A DNA stretch of 64,000 bases from an uncultured Pelagibacteraceae bacterium (lineage in GTDB: Bacteria; Pseudomonadota; Alphaproteobacteria; Pelagibacterales; Pelagibacteraceae): the NCBI GenBank assembly GCA_902536765.1, contig CACAYM010000003.1, forward strand, positions 1-64,000, written 5' to 3'. A program made the position numbers and the translations under genes. Shown here one piece after another: positions 35,481 to 44,184 of this stretch; positions within the stretch are counted from its first letter, which is position 1, and each line of letters opens with the position of its first letter. The notes under the pieces are model-generated. The model was not told where the DNA came from and did no database searches. It was given only the letters and a program-made list of their open reading frames with translations.

Positions 35481-36277
35481 ATAATTTTAGATTTAAGTTT
35501 TTTTACCATATTCTCTACCTTTGTGACAGGATTTTGTCTTTTTTGTAAACTCCTGGTAATTTCTTTACATATTGCGCTTCCCACAACTAGCCCATCAGCT
35601 GATTTCAATTTTGAAATAGTAGTTTTTGTTATTCCGAAACCAATAACACAGTTTTTATATCGACTGATTTTTTTTATTTTTTGGTAATTGGTTAATATTT
35701 TAGATGGTGAAACTTTCAATTTACCTCCAGTTGTTGAAAGCATTGAAATGTAATAAATCATTTCATGAGAGTCTTTTACAATTAATTTTAATCTTTTTTG
35801 GGATGTCGTAGGTGAAAGAAGCTGAACATAACATATAGATCTTTGTTTACATTTTTTTGCAAAATTTTTATTTTCTGGCCAAGGTAAATCTACTACGATT
35901 AAACCATCTACTTTATTTCTCTTGCAATCATTTAAAAAGGTATTCTCTCCATACTGTAATATCATATTATAATATCCCATAAGAATAATTGGTCTTGAGA
36001 ATTTACTTCTTTTAAATTTTTTCACAATTTGAAAAACGTCTTTTAATCTTGTTCCATTTTTAATTGCTCTGTAAGCACTTGTTTGGATTTGTCCTCCGTC
36101 TGCTATAGGAGTATTGTGTGCAAATCCTAACTCACAAATATCAACATGTCTTGAAATTGATTTTAATATCTCTAAAGATTTTTTTTTAGTATTATCCCCA
36201 GCAACAGTATAAGTTAATAATGCAGGTCTATTTTGTTTTCTTGCAATACTAAATGCTTTACTTATTGAACTAATCAT
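35477..36277 (-). CDS. trpA: Tryptophan synthase alpha chain
   Basis: Cleaves indole-3-glycerol phosphate to indole. Glu-Leu-Gly-Phe (catalytic Glu) followed by Pro-Ile-Ala-Asp-Gly (catalytic Asp in the loop), Met-Gly-Tyr-Tyr-Asn, and the phosphate-binding Gly-Phe-Gly-Ile and Val-Val-Gly-Ser-Ala. 266 residues. Start overlaps the trpB stop by 4 bases, in the trpF-trpB-trpA unit. Confidence 0.95.
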   Translation of the reverse strand: MISSISKAFSIARKQNRPALLTYTVAGDNTKKKSLEILKSISRHVDICELGFAHNTPIADGGQIQTSAYRAIKNGTRLKDVFQIVKKFKRSKFSRPIILMGYYNMILQYGENTFLNDCKRNKVDGLIVVDLPWPENKNFAKKCKQRSICYVQLLSPTTSQKRLKLIVKDSHEMIYYISMLSTTGGKLKVSPSKILTNYQKIKKISRYKNCVIGFGITKTTISKLKSADGLVVGSAICKEITRSLQKRQNPVTKVENMVKKLKSKII

Positions 36278-37506
36278 AATGAAACACCTAATTTTTTTTT
36301 TAGTATTTTTCTGTCTTTATAAGCATCCCCACAGCTATTAACCACAACTATGGTATCCCTAGAAAGTTTTTTACTTTCATTTATTGCTATAGAGAAAGCA
36401 TGACTTGGTTCTAAAGAAGGTCTTAAATTTTCATATTTTGAAACTATTTTAAAAGCATTTAAAGCATCTTCATCACTAGCTGCAGTGTATCTTGCACGTT
36501 TAGTATCTTTTAAAAAACAATGTAGCGGTGATACACCTGGATAATCTAAACCTGCAGAAATAGACTCTGTTTCATCTATTTGACCTTCAGAATTTTGATT
36601 AACGTATTGCGCTGCACCATGAAGAACACCGATTTTTGATCCATAAGTCAATGGTGCTGCATGTTTTTTACTCTTTGAGGGTCCTCCAGCTTCAACACCT
36701 ATGAATTCAACTTGCCGTTTATCATAGTCCATAAACTCATTCCAAAAACCAAAACTTGAACTTCCCCCCCCAACACAATTATATAGTTTTAATTTTTTTG
36801 GCATTTTTCCAAATTCTTCTAAAATTTGAGTTTTAAGTTCTCTTGAAATTTGGCTAGTTGACCATCCACATATTCTTACAAAAATATTTGGTCCCACAGT
36901 TGACCCAACACACATTGCAGTCGTGTCACAATTTGCTACCCAAAATCTCATACACTCAGAAACTGCATCGACTAATGTCTGGCTTCCAGTATAAACTGGA
37001 ATTACCTCAGCTCCATTTTTCTTCATAGCTTTTACGTTTGGCTGCTGTCGTTCAATATCTTTGGCACCCATGAAAATTTTACATTTTAATCCGAATTTCT
37101 TTGCGGCCATGCTTAACATTTTACCTGCATAACCCGCACCTGTATCTCCACAAATAACTTTTTTACCCGATCTTTTAGCTAACAAACAATGAACTGTTGC
37201 ATTATAAATTTTATGTGCACCACCATTTGCATCAGATACAACTTTAGACCAAATTTGAGCCCCACCAACAAAATCTGTAAGATTATTTAATTTAATAAAC
37301 CGTGTTGGAGCCCCAATCCAATTTTTGAAATATTTATCTCTTTCTTGTAAAAATCTTTTGTCGTTTTTTAATTTATCAAATAAGATTTCGAGATCGTTAA
37401 TAGGTTTTTTTAATGTTTCGGGAACAAAGTTTCCACCGAATTTCCCTCCCCAAAATCCAAATTTGTCATGCTGATCTAAAACAGATATTTTTTTTTTTAA
37501 TTTCAT
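36274..37506 (-). CDS. trpB: Tryptophan synthase beta chain
   Basis: PLP enzyme joining indole and serine. Phe-Gly-Gly-Asn-Phe-Val-Pro-Glu-Thr at the N-terminus, PLP lysine in Gly-Ala-His-Lys-Ile-Tyr-Asn, glycine loop Gly-Gly-Gly-Ser-Ser, and Glu-Pro-Ser-His-Ala near the C-terminus. Asp-Thr-Gly-Ala-Gly precedes the Tyr-Ala-Gly segment where most TrpB have Glu-Thr-Gly-Ala-Gly, so the catalytic Glu is replaced by Asp. 410 residues. Confidence 0.94.
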   Translation of the reverse strand: MKLKKKISVLDQHDKFGFWGGKFGGNFVPETLKKPINDLEILFDKLKNDKRFLQERDKYFKNWIGAPTRFIKLNNLTDFVGGAQIWSKVVSDANGGAHKIYNATVHCLLAKRSGKKVICGDTGAGYAGKMLSMAAKKFGLKCKIFMGAKDIERQQPNVKAMKKNGAEVIPVYTGSQTLVDAVSECMRFWVANCDTTAMCVGSTVGPNIFVRICGWSTSQISRELKTQILEEFGKMPKKLKLYNCVGGGSSSFGFWNEFMDYDKRQVEFIGVEAGGPSKSKKHAAPLTYGSKIGVLHGAAQYVNQNSEGQIDETESISAGLDYPGVSPLHCFLKDTKRARYTAASDEDALNAFKIVSKYENLRPSLEPSHAFSIAINESKKLSRDTIVVVNSCGDAYKDRKILKKKLGVSL

Positions 37507-38120
37507 ACTTTATTTAATTCATTCAAAAATTTATCAATTTTATAAATACTTTTTTCCCCGTTAGTGTCTTCAAGTCCTCCACTAATATCAAGTATATATT
37601 TTTTATTTTTATATCTAAAAATATCATTAATTTGAATATTTCCAGCAATCATTTTATTAAAATTATCTTTTACGTTTTCTAACATATTGTGGTCGAACCC
37701 TAGAGATTTTTCATATCCTTTAGAGTCAAATAATATTATTTCGGAAAAAGGCAAGAACTGTTTATATTTTTCTATGTCCGACTTAGTCTCAACTGTAATA
37801 GCAGAAATAATTTTTTTTTTGTATTTATTTTTAATAAACTTAATTTGTTCAGGGGTGGAATCGTAAATTTGATAATAATCAAATTTTAAGTCTTTTATAT
37901 TTTCGAGTATTTCATCGTTAGGTTTAACTAAAACCGCTACGAATTCAGATTTTTTTTTTTCAATATCTATTAATAATTTTAATTTTTCTAACTCAACATA
38001 ACGTCTTGATTTTGGATAATTGACTATGAAACCTATAAATTGTGGTGGGTGTTTATGATTTAAAATAAATTTTAGAATTTTAGAGTTAGAAACTCCACAT
38101 ATTTTACACTTAAGTGTCAT
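37503..38120 (-). CDS. trpF: Phosphoribosylanthranilate isomerase
   Basis: Amadori rearrangement of phosphoribosylanthranilate. Cys-Lys-Ile-Cys-Gly at the N-terminus holds the catalytic Cys; the general acid Asp is in Ile-Leu-Asp-Ile-Ser-Gly-Gly-Leu-Glu near the end. 205 residues of a (beta/alpha)8 barrel, poorly conserved outside the motifs. Overlaps of 4 bases with pyrF and trpB indicate one operon. Confidence 0.9.
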   Translation of the reverse strand: MTLKCKICGVSNSKILKFILNHKHPPQFIGFIVNYPKSRRYVELEKLKLLIDIEKKKSEFVAVLVKPNDEILENIKDLKFDYYQIYDSTPEQIKFIKNKYKKKIISAITVETKSDIEKYKQFLPFSEIILFDSKGYEKSLGFDHNMLENVKDNFNKMIAGNIQINDIFRYKNKKYILDISGGLEDTNGEKSIYKIDKFLNELNKV

Positions 38121-38791
38121 TGTCCTAAATGATCACTCAATTTATTTAAATTTGTTTTTATGTTTCCTTTAGTTATTGGTCTTCCAATTACTAACCAGTC
38201 GCTTCCATTATTAAAGGCTTTTTTTGGACTCATTGTTCTTTTTTGATCGTCTGATTTTGACGTTAATCTAATACCAGGAGTTATAATTTCTCTTTTAAAT
38301 ATTTTTTTTACTAATTTCACTTCAAGAGGGCTGCATACCATTGCATCTAGCTTTGCTTTTGAAGCTAATTTCGCCTGGTACCTCACTAAGTCTGTAACTT
38401 TTTTGTTAAAACCAATTTGTCTAACAGATTTATCGTCTAGAGAAGTAAGTATGCTCACACCAACAAGCTTAATTTTTCCTGAAACTTTTTTTGTAGCTTT
38501 AAGTGCATCTAGACCAGAACTTATATGAATTGTTAAATAGTTGATATTTAAATCACTAACAGCTTTTACTGCTGAAGCACAGGTATTCGGTATATCATGA
38601 AGTTTGAAATCAGCAAAAATTGTTTTATTTTTTAATTTAGATATAAACCTTCTTCCATTTTTTGAATTTAGAAATTGGAGTCCAAATTTATAACCAAATT
38701 TAATTTTTGAATGTTTTGTATGGTTTATTATATTTTTAATTCTCTTAATATTTGTAGTATCGCAAGCAACAAATATTTTATTCTTCTTCAT
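38117..38791 (-). CDS. pyrF: Orotidine 5'-phosphate decarboxylase
   Basis: Final step of UMP synthesis. The catalytic Asp-x-Lys-x2-Asp array is Phe-Ala-Asp-Phe-Lys-Leu-His-Asp-Ile-Pro, with Thr-Ile-His after it, and the C-terminal Thr-Pro-Gly-Ile-Arg and Ile-Gly-Arg-Pro-Ile phosphate-binding loops. 224 residues. Sits between ihfB (14-base overlap) and trpF (4-base overlap). Confidence 0.95.
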   Translation of the reverse strand: MKKNKIFVACDTTNIKRIKNIINHTKHSKIKFGYKFGLQFLNSKNGRRFISKLKNKTIFADFKLHDIPNTCASAVKAVSDLNINYLTIHISSGLDALKATKKVSGKIKLVGVSILTSLDDKSVRQIGFNKKVTDLVRYQAKLASKAKLDAMVCSPLEVKLVKKIFKREIITPGIRLTSKSDDQKRTMSPKKAFNNGSDWLVIGRPITKGNIKTNLNKLSDHLGQ

Positions 38792-39071
38792 TATTTATTT
38801 TTTTAAACAAATCTTTTGACATTTTAAAGTTAATAGTTCTTTTCTCAGGAGTATTAACTTTTTCTCCTGTTTTTGGGTTTCTTGAAATTCTTGCTTTTTG
38901 TACATTGGTTGAAAATGCAAATAGACCTCTAAATTCAACCCTGTCGCCTCTTTTAAGGGCGTTCTTTATTTCTTGAAAAACAATATTAAAAAATTTCTCA
39001 AGATCTTTTTTATACACATATGGATGGTTTTTGATAATTTTTTGAAGTAGCTTTGATTTTACAATAGCCAA
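38778..39071 (-). CDS. ihfB: Integration host factor beta-like DNA-binding protein (HU/IHF family)
   Basis: 97 residues with the IHF/HU fold: Val-Glu-Phe-Arg-Gly-Leu-Phe-Ala-Phe and the DNA-intercalating arm Ala-Arg-Ile-Ser-Arg-Asn-Pro-Lys-Thr-Gly. Assigned to the beta subunit because it follows rpsA, as in many Proteobacteria. It bends DNA in replication, recombination and transcription. A C-terminal Asn-Glu-Glu-Glu tail overlaps pyrF by 14 bases. Confidence 0.88.
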   Translation of the reverse strand: MAIVKSKLLQKIIKNHPYVYKKDLEKFFNIVFQEIKNALKRGDRVEFRGLFAFSTNVQKARISRNPKTGEKVNTPEKRTINFKMSKDLFKKINNEEE

Positions 39072-39077
39072 TTTATT

Positions 39078-40811
39078 TTATTCTTTCTTTTTTTTCTCTT
39101 TTTTGTCTAATTTATCTGACAGAGATGAAAATGGAAGATTTTTTCCTGATAATGGCGAACTAAATTTCGAAACAGCCTCTTTATTTTGAAGTTCTTCAAG
39201 TAATTTAATACTTAAATTAACTTTACGTTTTTTCAAGTCTAACTCTTGAATAGCAGCATCTATTCTGTCTCCTTTAATAAATCTATTTGGTCTTGCGTCT
39301 GATGCATTTATAGCAATCTGAGATTTTTTAATGTGTAAGTCAATCTTACTTCCTTCAGGTACTACTAACAGTCCCTTATTATCAGTTTCTATTACCTTGA
39401 CTGTTATTGTATCATTTACTTTTTTATCTTTAAACCAATCAAACGGATCTTGCTCAGTTTGTTTAAGCCCAACTCTGACTTTTTGTTGCTCAGGTTTTAT
39501 TTCAAGAATTTTTACCTTTAGTCTTTGGTCTTTTTTAAATTTCTTAAGTTCATCATCAGGTTTGTTGCTATAGCTTAAATCATTAGCGTGAAGAAACCCA
39601 TCAATTTCAAATCCATCAATTTTGATGTATATAGCGTAGTCGTTAATTGAAGTAATTACACCTTCAACAATAGTATCTTCAGGATATTTTTCTTTTAGCA
39701 AAATATATGGATTTTTTTCTGTCAATCTATGAGAGATTGATACTCTTCTTTTTTCTTTATCAATCTCAGTAATTACACAAGAAATTTCATCACCAATTTT
39801 AAACATTTTTTTTGCTGAAGGATTTTTTTTTGTCCAGCTGAGTTCACTTGAATGAAGCAGAGTTGTTAAACCTGGTTCAAGTTCACAAAACGCTCCAAAG
39901 TCCATAAGTTTTACAACTTTTACCTTATAATTTTTATTTAACTCATAATTAGAAATATGCTCAAAAGGATCAGGTGATAATTGTTTAATGGAACAACCTA
40001 CTTGCTGTTTTTCTTTATCAACTGATATTACCAACAAATCATGTTTTTCACCGATATTGAATATTTCTTCAGGATGATTTACTCTAGAGTAACTTATTTC
40101 TTGAAGATGGACCAAAACATCCAATTCAGAGTTAACATCAAAAAAGCATCCGAATGAACTATAGCCTTTTACAATTGCATTTTTAATAACATCACCAACT
40201 TTATACCTTTCAATAATTTTCGCTTTATCCTCTTTTTTATTGGACGAAATTATCTGTCTTCTAGATACACATGCGTTACCTCTTACTTTGTCAAGTTTTA
40301 TTAATGCAAACTTTTGAGGTTCATTCATGAGGTGCGAAATATCTTTAAGAGGTTTATCCGCAATTTGAGAGCCAGGACAAAACATTAGAGAACCGGTATC
40401 TATATGTTCTACAATTACACCGCCTTTGCATTTGGAGGTAATCTTGCCCATTATTGGAATATTTTTTTCGTAAGCCTCTACTAATTTATCCCAGCCTTTA
40501 ATTTTTAATGCCTTAGATGCTGAAACGACAACTTCCCCATTTCTATCCTCAATTCTTTCAAGGAGAACAGAAATTTTATTTCCTAGATTTATCTCATCTG
40601 ATAATCCCATATTTTTAAGCTCATTAATATCTATTACTGGTTCTGATTTTAATCCTTCTATAAATAAAAAAACAAACTTTTCAGTGATTTTTGTTATCTT
40701 TCCCTCAATTATTTTACCTTCTGCTAAGTCTTTTGTTTTTGAAAGTTGACTGTTTAATAAATCTTTAAATTCTTGTGAGGCTTTGCTTTCTAGATTATTG
40801 TATATTTCCAT
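39078..40811 (-). CDS. rpsA: 30S ribosomal protein S1
   Basis: 577 residues with a series of S1 RNA-binding repeats (recognisable by Gly-Phe-Phe/Gly-Ala-Phe-x-Glu/Asp and Leu-His-x-Ser/Asn-Asp/Glu-Leu strands) from about residue 30 to 545, then a Lys-rich end. S1 binds the mRNA leader and lets the ribosome start on messages with weak Shine-Dalgarno sites, which matters in this genome where many starts lack one. Usual cmk-rpsA-ihfB order; it overlaps cmk by 17 bases. Confidence 0.95.
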   Translation of the reverse strand: MEIYNNLESKASQEFKDLLNSQLSKTKDLAEGKIIEGKITKITEKFVFLFIEGLKSEPVIDINELKNMGLSDEINLGNKISVLLERIEDRNGEVVVSASKALKIKGWDKLVEAYEKNIPIMGKITSKCKGGVIVEHIDTGSLMFCPGSQIADKPLKDISHLMNEPQKFALIKLDKVRGNACVSRRQIISSNKKEDKAKIIERYKVGDVIKNAIVKGYSSFGCFFDVNSELDVLVHLQEISYSRVNHPEEIFNIGEKHDLLVISVDKEKQQVGCSIKQLSPDPFEHISNYELNKNYKVKVVKLMDFGAFCELEPGLTTLLHSSELSWTKKNPSAKKMFKIGDEISCVITEIDKEKRRVSISHRLTEKNPYILLKEKYPEDTIVEGVITSINDYAIYIKIDGFEIDGFLHANDLSYSNKPDDELKKFKKDQRLKVKILEIKPEQQKVRVGLKQTEQDPFDWFKDKKVNDTITVKVIETDNKGLLVVPEGSKIDLHIKKSQIAINASDARPNRFIKGDRIDAAIQELDLKKRKVNLSIKLLEELQNKEAVSKFSSPLSGKNLPFSSLSDKLDKKEKKKKE

Positions 40812-41463
40812 TAATTTTTAATTTCCTATCCATAATACCTTTTATTTTTTCAAAACAACGTTTTCTACTAAGTTTAGTTGTATTAATCAATATTGAATCT
40901 TTAGTTTTTTTTAGTGGACCGAATTTCCTTTTTTGATCAGATTTATCCCGTTTTTTGAGACTTTTTAACACTTCTTTAAAACTTACTCTTTTTTTCAAGG
41001 ATTTGTATTCCTTATATCTTCTCATTGCTCTTACATTAACATTAGCAGTAATAAAAAATTTAAACATTGCGTCTTTCATTTGAACACTTGTAATATCTCT
41101 ACCGTCCAAAACTGAACCTGCGTATTGTGATGGTGGTGAATAAGCATATTTTTGTTGAAATTTATGAACTAAACTTCTAATTTTTTTTTCTTTTGCTATA
41201 ATTGATGCAGCAGTTGCTACTTTATCAGATAATAAATTTTTATCTTTTAAATCACTAATTTTGAGTTTTCTTATTTTTTGTCTCAAAAATTTATAATTAA
41301 ACTTAGTGGGAGAATCCAAACTAATTTTACCCAATAATCTGTATATTCTTCCAGTGTCAAGATGTAGAAGATTATAATATTTAGCTATCATTTTAGCTTG
41401 TGTACCTGCCCCAGCAGCTGCTGGAGAGTCGATTGCAACAGTTATAAGTCTTTTTCTTTTCAT
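40795..41463 (-). CDS. cmk: Cytidylate kinase with atypical P-loop
   Basis: 222 residues placed as (d)CMP kinase by gene order (aroA-cmk-rpsA) and by Leu-Asp-Thr-Gly-Arg-Ile-Tyr-Arg, Val-Leu-Asp-Gly-Arg-Asp-Ile and the Arg-Asp-Lys-Ser-Asp lid. The P-loop reads Ser-Pro-Ala-Ala-Ala-Gly-Ala-Gly-Thr (13-21) instead of Gly-Pro-x-Gly-x-Gly-Lys-Gly-Thr, so the phosphate-binding lysine is Ala19. The DNA there (ggg gca ggt) is not in a homopolymer, so a simple indel does not explain it. Activity is uncertain, but the other motifs are intact. Confidence 0.87.
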   Translation of the reverse strand: MKRKRLITVAIDSPAAAGAGTQAKMIAKYYNLLHLDTGRIYRLLGKISLDSPTKFNYKFLRQKIRKLKISDLKDKNLLSDKVATAASIIAKEKKIRSLVHKFQQKYAYSPPSQYAGSVLDGRDITSVQMKDAMFKFFITANVNVRAMRRYKEYKSLKKRVSFKEVLKSLKKRDKSDQKRKFGPLKKTKDSILINTTKLSRKRCFEKIKGIMDRKLKINGNIQ

Positions 41464-42794
41464 AAAAATTTTACATCAAATTCTTTTTTTAAAATTTTTA
41501 TAAATGATGGAAATGATGTTTGAATTGAATCTGGGTCATATATTTTCCATACACCACCAAGCGTCAAAGCTGCTATAGTACACATTGCCATAACTCTGTG
41601 ATCTTTCAAATAATTTTTAATTTCGTAATTTTTATGTAAAACAATTTTTGGATTTCCAAATATTTTTATTGAGTCTTTAGTTAGAATAGTTTTAACTCCA
41701 ATCATATTTAATATTTTAGATCCAAGTTTAAGTCTTGGGCTTTCTTTTTTATTCAATTCCGACAAGTCCTTAAAATAAGAAACCCCTTTTGATTTAGCTG
41801 CTATCAAGAAAATTATTAGAAATTCATCAATTGCACTACTATTTAGGGATGATGGACAATTGATTGCCTTGAGATTATTTGTACTTTTAATAAATATATC
41901 CCCACATTTTTCACCTCTTATCGATTTAATATTTTTTGTTTTAATACTTGCTCCCATCTTATTTAAAATTTTTATAATTCCTAATCTTGATGGATTTAAA
42001 TTTATATTTTTAAGTACGAGTTGGGAGTTTTTAGATAAAAGTGTAAGTGCTATAAAAAAAGCACTGGAACTAATGTCTCCAGGAACGTTTAAATTAAACG
42101 AATCTAATTTTTGTGGACTCGAAGTTGTAATAAAGTCAACGTTTCCGCTTTTTTTAATACTTATAGGCATCTTAAGACTTTTAAACATCAATTCAGTATG
42201 ATTTCTTGATCGTTTAGCATAAATTTTCATTTCACCAGGAGTGTTTAAAGATGCAAGCATCACACACGTTTTACATTGCGCAGATCCTCTTTTCTCATGA
42301 TAATTAATTGGTCTTAAATACTTTGATCCTAAAATTGAAATTGGAAGCCTTTTTTTTCCTCTAGGATAAAACTTAACTCCAATTTTGTTTAGGGGGTTTA
42401 TTACTCTTGAAAAGTCTCGTTTTGATAAACTTTTATCGCCAATTATTTTTATTTTATGAGGAGATTTAATAAGCAATGGCAATATTAATCGTCCTACTGT
42501 TCCAGAATTACCTGCATTCAGTATAATATTTTTTCTATATTTGAATCCATTAATTCCTCTTCCATAAATAATACAATTGTTATCTGAAATATTAACTTTT
42601 ATACCAAGTTTTCTAATACAATCTATTCCACTTAATACATCTTCAGATTTAAGTAAATTTTTGGCTTTTGATATTCCTATTGCTTGAGATGCAAGTAACA
42701 ACCATCTTATTGAGATGCTTTTGTCCCCGTCAACTTGAAGAGTTTTATTAAATTTTTTTACTTTCTTGGTAACTAACAAGTATTTAGAACTCAT
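41460..42794 (-). CDS. aroA: 3-phosphoshikimate 1-carboxyvinyltransferase (EPSP synthase)
   Basis: Sixth step of the shikimate pathway. Asp-Lys-Ser-Ile-Ser-Ile-Arg, the PEP-site loop Asn-Ala-Gly-Asn-Ser-Gly-Thr-Val-Gly-Arg, Gly-Ser-Ala-Gln-Cys-Lys-Thr, Pro-Gly-Asp-Ile-Ser-Ser-Ser-Ala and Asp-His-Arg-Val-Met-Ala-Met are present. 444 residues. The loop has Gly-Asn-Ser-Gly-Thr where the class I consensus also has Gly-Asn-Ala-Gly-Thr. Overlaps cmk by 4 bases. Confidence 0.96.
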   Translation of the reverse strand: MSSKYLLVTKKVKKFNKTLQVDGDKSISIRWLLLASQAIGISKAKNLLKSEDVLSGIDCIRKLGIKVNISDNNCIIYGRGINGFKYRKNIILNAGNSGTVGRLILPLLIKSPHKIKIIGDKSLSKRDFSRVINPLNKIGVKFYPRGKKRLPISILGSKYLRPINYHEKRGSAQCKTCVMLASLNTPGEMKIYAKRSRNHTELMFKSLKMPISIKKSGNVDFITTSSPQKLDSFNLNVPGDISSSAFFIALTLLSKNSQLVLKNINLNPSRLGIIKILNKMGASIKTKNIKSIRGEKCGDIFIKSTNNLKAINCPSSLNSSAIDEFLIIFLIAAKSKGVSYFKDLSELNKKESPRLKLGSKILNMIGVKTILTKDSIKIFGNPKIVLHKNYEIKNYLKDHRVMAMCTIAALTLGGVWKIYDPDSIQTSFPSFIKILKKEFDVKFL

Positions 42795-42798
42795 AGAT

Positions 42799-43575
42799 TT
42801 AGTTTATTTTAAATGATTTACCAAAATATGCATTTTGAGCTATTGGATTACTTACTAACTCTTTTGGAGTACCTTGGGCAATAATTTTACAATTAGACAA
42901 TATCATAGCGATATCTACACAAGATAACAAATCTCTTGCTTGATGGTCACATATGATTATTCCTATTCTCTCCTCTGTTTGTAAATTTACAATTATCTTT
43001 TGTAGCATTTGAATTGTTAGGACATCTAGCGCTGCAAAACATTCATCAAGTAAAAGAATTTTAGGATCTCCAAGTAGCGATAAAGCAATTACTAATTTTT
43101 TCTTTTGACCACCTGATAGAACTGACGCTTTTATATTTCTCAAGTAATCTAATTCAAATTTTGATATAAGATATTCTATCCTAGAGTTCTGATCCCTGGT
43201 ATCCTTAATAAGTATTTCTGCAACAGCTTTTAAATTTTGATATGTTGTAAGATCACTGAAAAAACCTCCATATTGAGGAACATATCCAATTTTAAATTCT
43301 CTTGTTCTAGTATAAATTGGATAGTGAGTAGCATCTTTATTTCCAAAAAATACTTTACCAAAGTCAGGCTTTAATAAACCAGTAATTAAATTAAATATTG
43401 TTGATTTACCCGCACCATTTGGGCCCAGTAGTCCTAAGATTTCTCCAGGATTTATTTTAAATGAAATATTATCTAAAATCTTTCTTTTTTCAAATGAAAT
43501 AGAAATATTTTTTACTTCTAAAAGCGGATCTGTATTTTTGAAAGACTTAATCCTAAATTTTTTTATAATTGCCAT
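42799..43575 (-). CDS. lptB: LPS export ABC transporter ATP-binding protein
   Basis: ATPase that powers LptFG extraction of LPS from the inner membrane. Walker A Gly-Pro-Asn-Gly-Ala-Gly-Lys-Ser-Thr, signature Leu-Ser-Gly-Gly-Gln-Lys-Lys-Lys, Walker B Ile-Leu-Leu-Leu-Asp-Glu, and the D-loop Phe-Ala-Ala-Leu-Asp typical of LptB. 258 residues. Its identity is supported by the adjacent lptC and kdsD. No lptA lies between lptC and lptB, where it usually is. Confidence 0.94.
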   Translation of the reverse strand: MAIIKKFRIKSFKNTDPLLEVKNISISFEKRKILDNISFKINPGEILGLLGPNGAGKSTIFNLITGLLKPDFGKVFFGNKDATHYPIYTRTREFKIGYVPQYGGFFSDLTTYQNLKAVAEILIKDTRDQNSRIEYLISKFELDYLRNIKASVLSGGQKKKLVIALSLLGDPKILLLDECFAALDVLTIQMLQKIIVNLQTEERIGIIICDHQARDLLSCVDIAMILSNCKIIAQGTPKELVSNPIAQNAYFGKSFKIN

Positions 43576-44184
43576 TTAATTTTTAAAAATTGCTTTTACT
43601 TTTTGCGTTTTATCTTTCATGTAAATTTTAGAACTTTTATTAACCAAATCAAAATAAATTTCATCAGCTTCCAATAAATTATTGTTGTAAACATATTTCA
43701 CATTATTTGATATTTTTACATCTTTATCAATGTATTTTAAAAAAAGATCTTCACTTTCGATGTTATGTTCGAGATAAAACAAATTTACATTTCCAAAAAA
43801 ATGAGTATCTAAATTTAGTTTGTTATATTTTGCTTTATTTGATTTCACAAAAAAAGTCCCATAATTAACTATTAATATTTCAGCAGTTACCTTTTCTAGA
43901 ATAAGAATATTTTCATTTTCATCATCGATAGATCCAGATAAAGAATTGATTTCATAAGTGTTACCTCTCTCATCACTTGACTTATAAGATAAATCTAAAA
44001 TTTGATTTGATTGTTGAGATTTATCTTCCATTTTTTTTTGAATTTTAATTTCAACATCTTGTGGCTTTTTTTGATGAATTGAACCAACTACTTTATTTTT
44101 ATTAAGATATGAAAAGGTGAAATAGCTAATTATTAAAATTAATATTAATATTCCAATTTGAATAAATGAGAGTTTATTTATCAA
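43576..44184 (-). CDS. lptC: LPS export periplasmic protein LptC
   Basis: 202 residues: an N-terminal transmembrane segment (~7-25) and a periplasmic beta-rich domain with Glu-Ile-Asn-Ser-Leu-Ser-Gly, Ala-Lys-Tyr-Asn and Asn-Val-Lys-Tyr-Val-Tyr-Asn strands, as in LptC, which links LptBFG to the periplasmic LPS bridge. Sequence conservation is low in this family; the call leans on kdsD-lptC-lptB order. One base separates it from lptB and it overlaps kdsD by 4. A fused or compact LptC/LptA role cannot be excluded. Confidence 0.78.
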   Translation of the reverse strand: MINKLSFIQIGILILILIISYFTFSYLNKNKVVGSIHQKKPQDVEIKIQKKMEDKSQQSNQILDLSYKSSDERGNTYEINSLSGSIDDENENILILEKVTAEILIVNYGTFFVKSNKAKYNKLNLDTHFFGNVNLFYLEHNIESEDLFLKYIDKDVKISNNVKYVYNNNLLEADEIYFDLVNKSSKIYMKDKTQKVKAIFKN

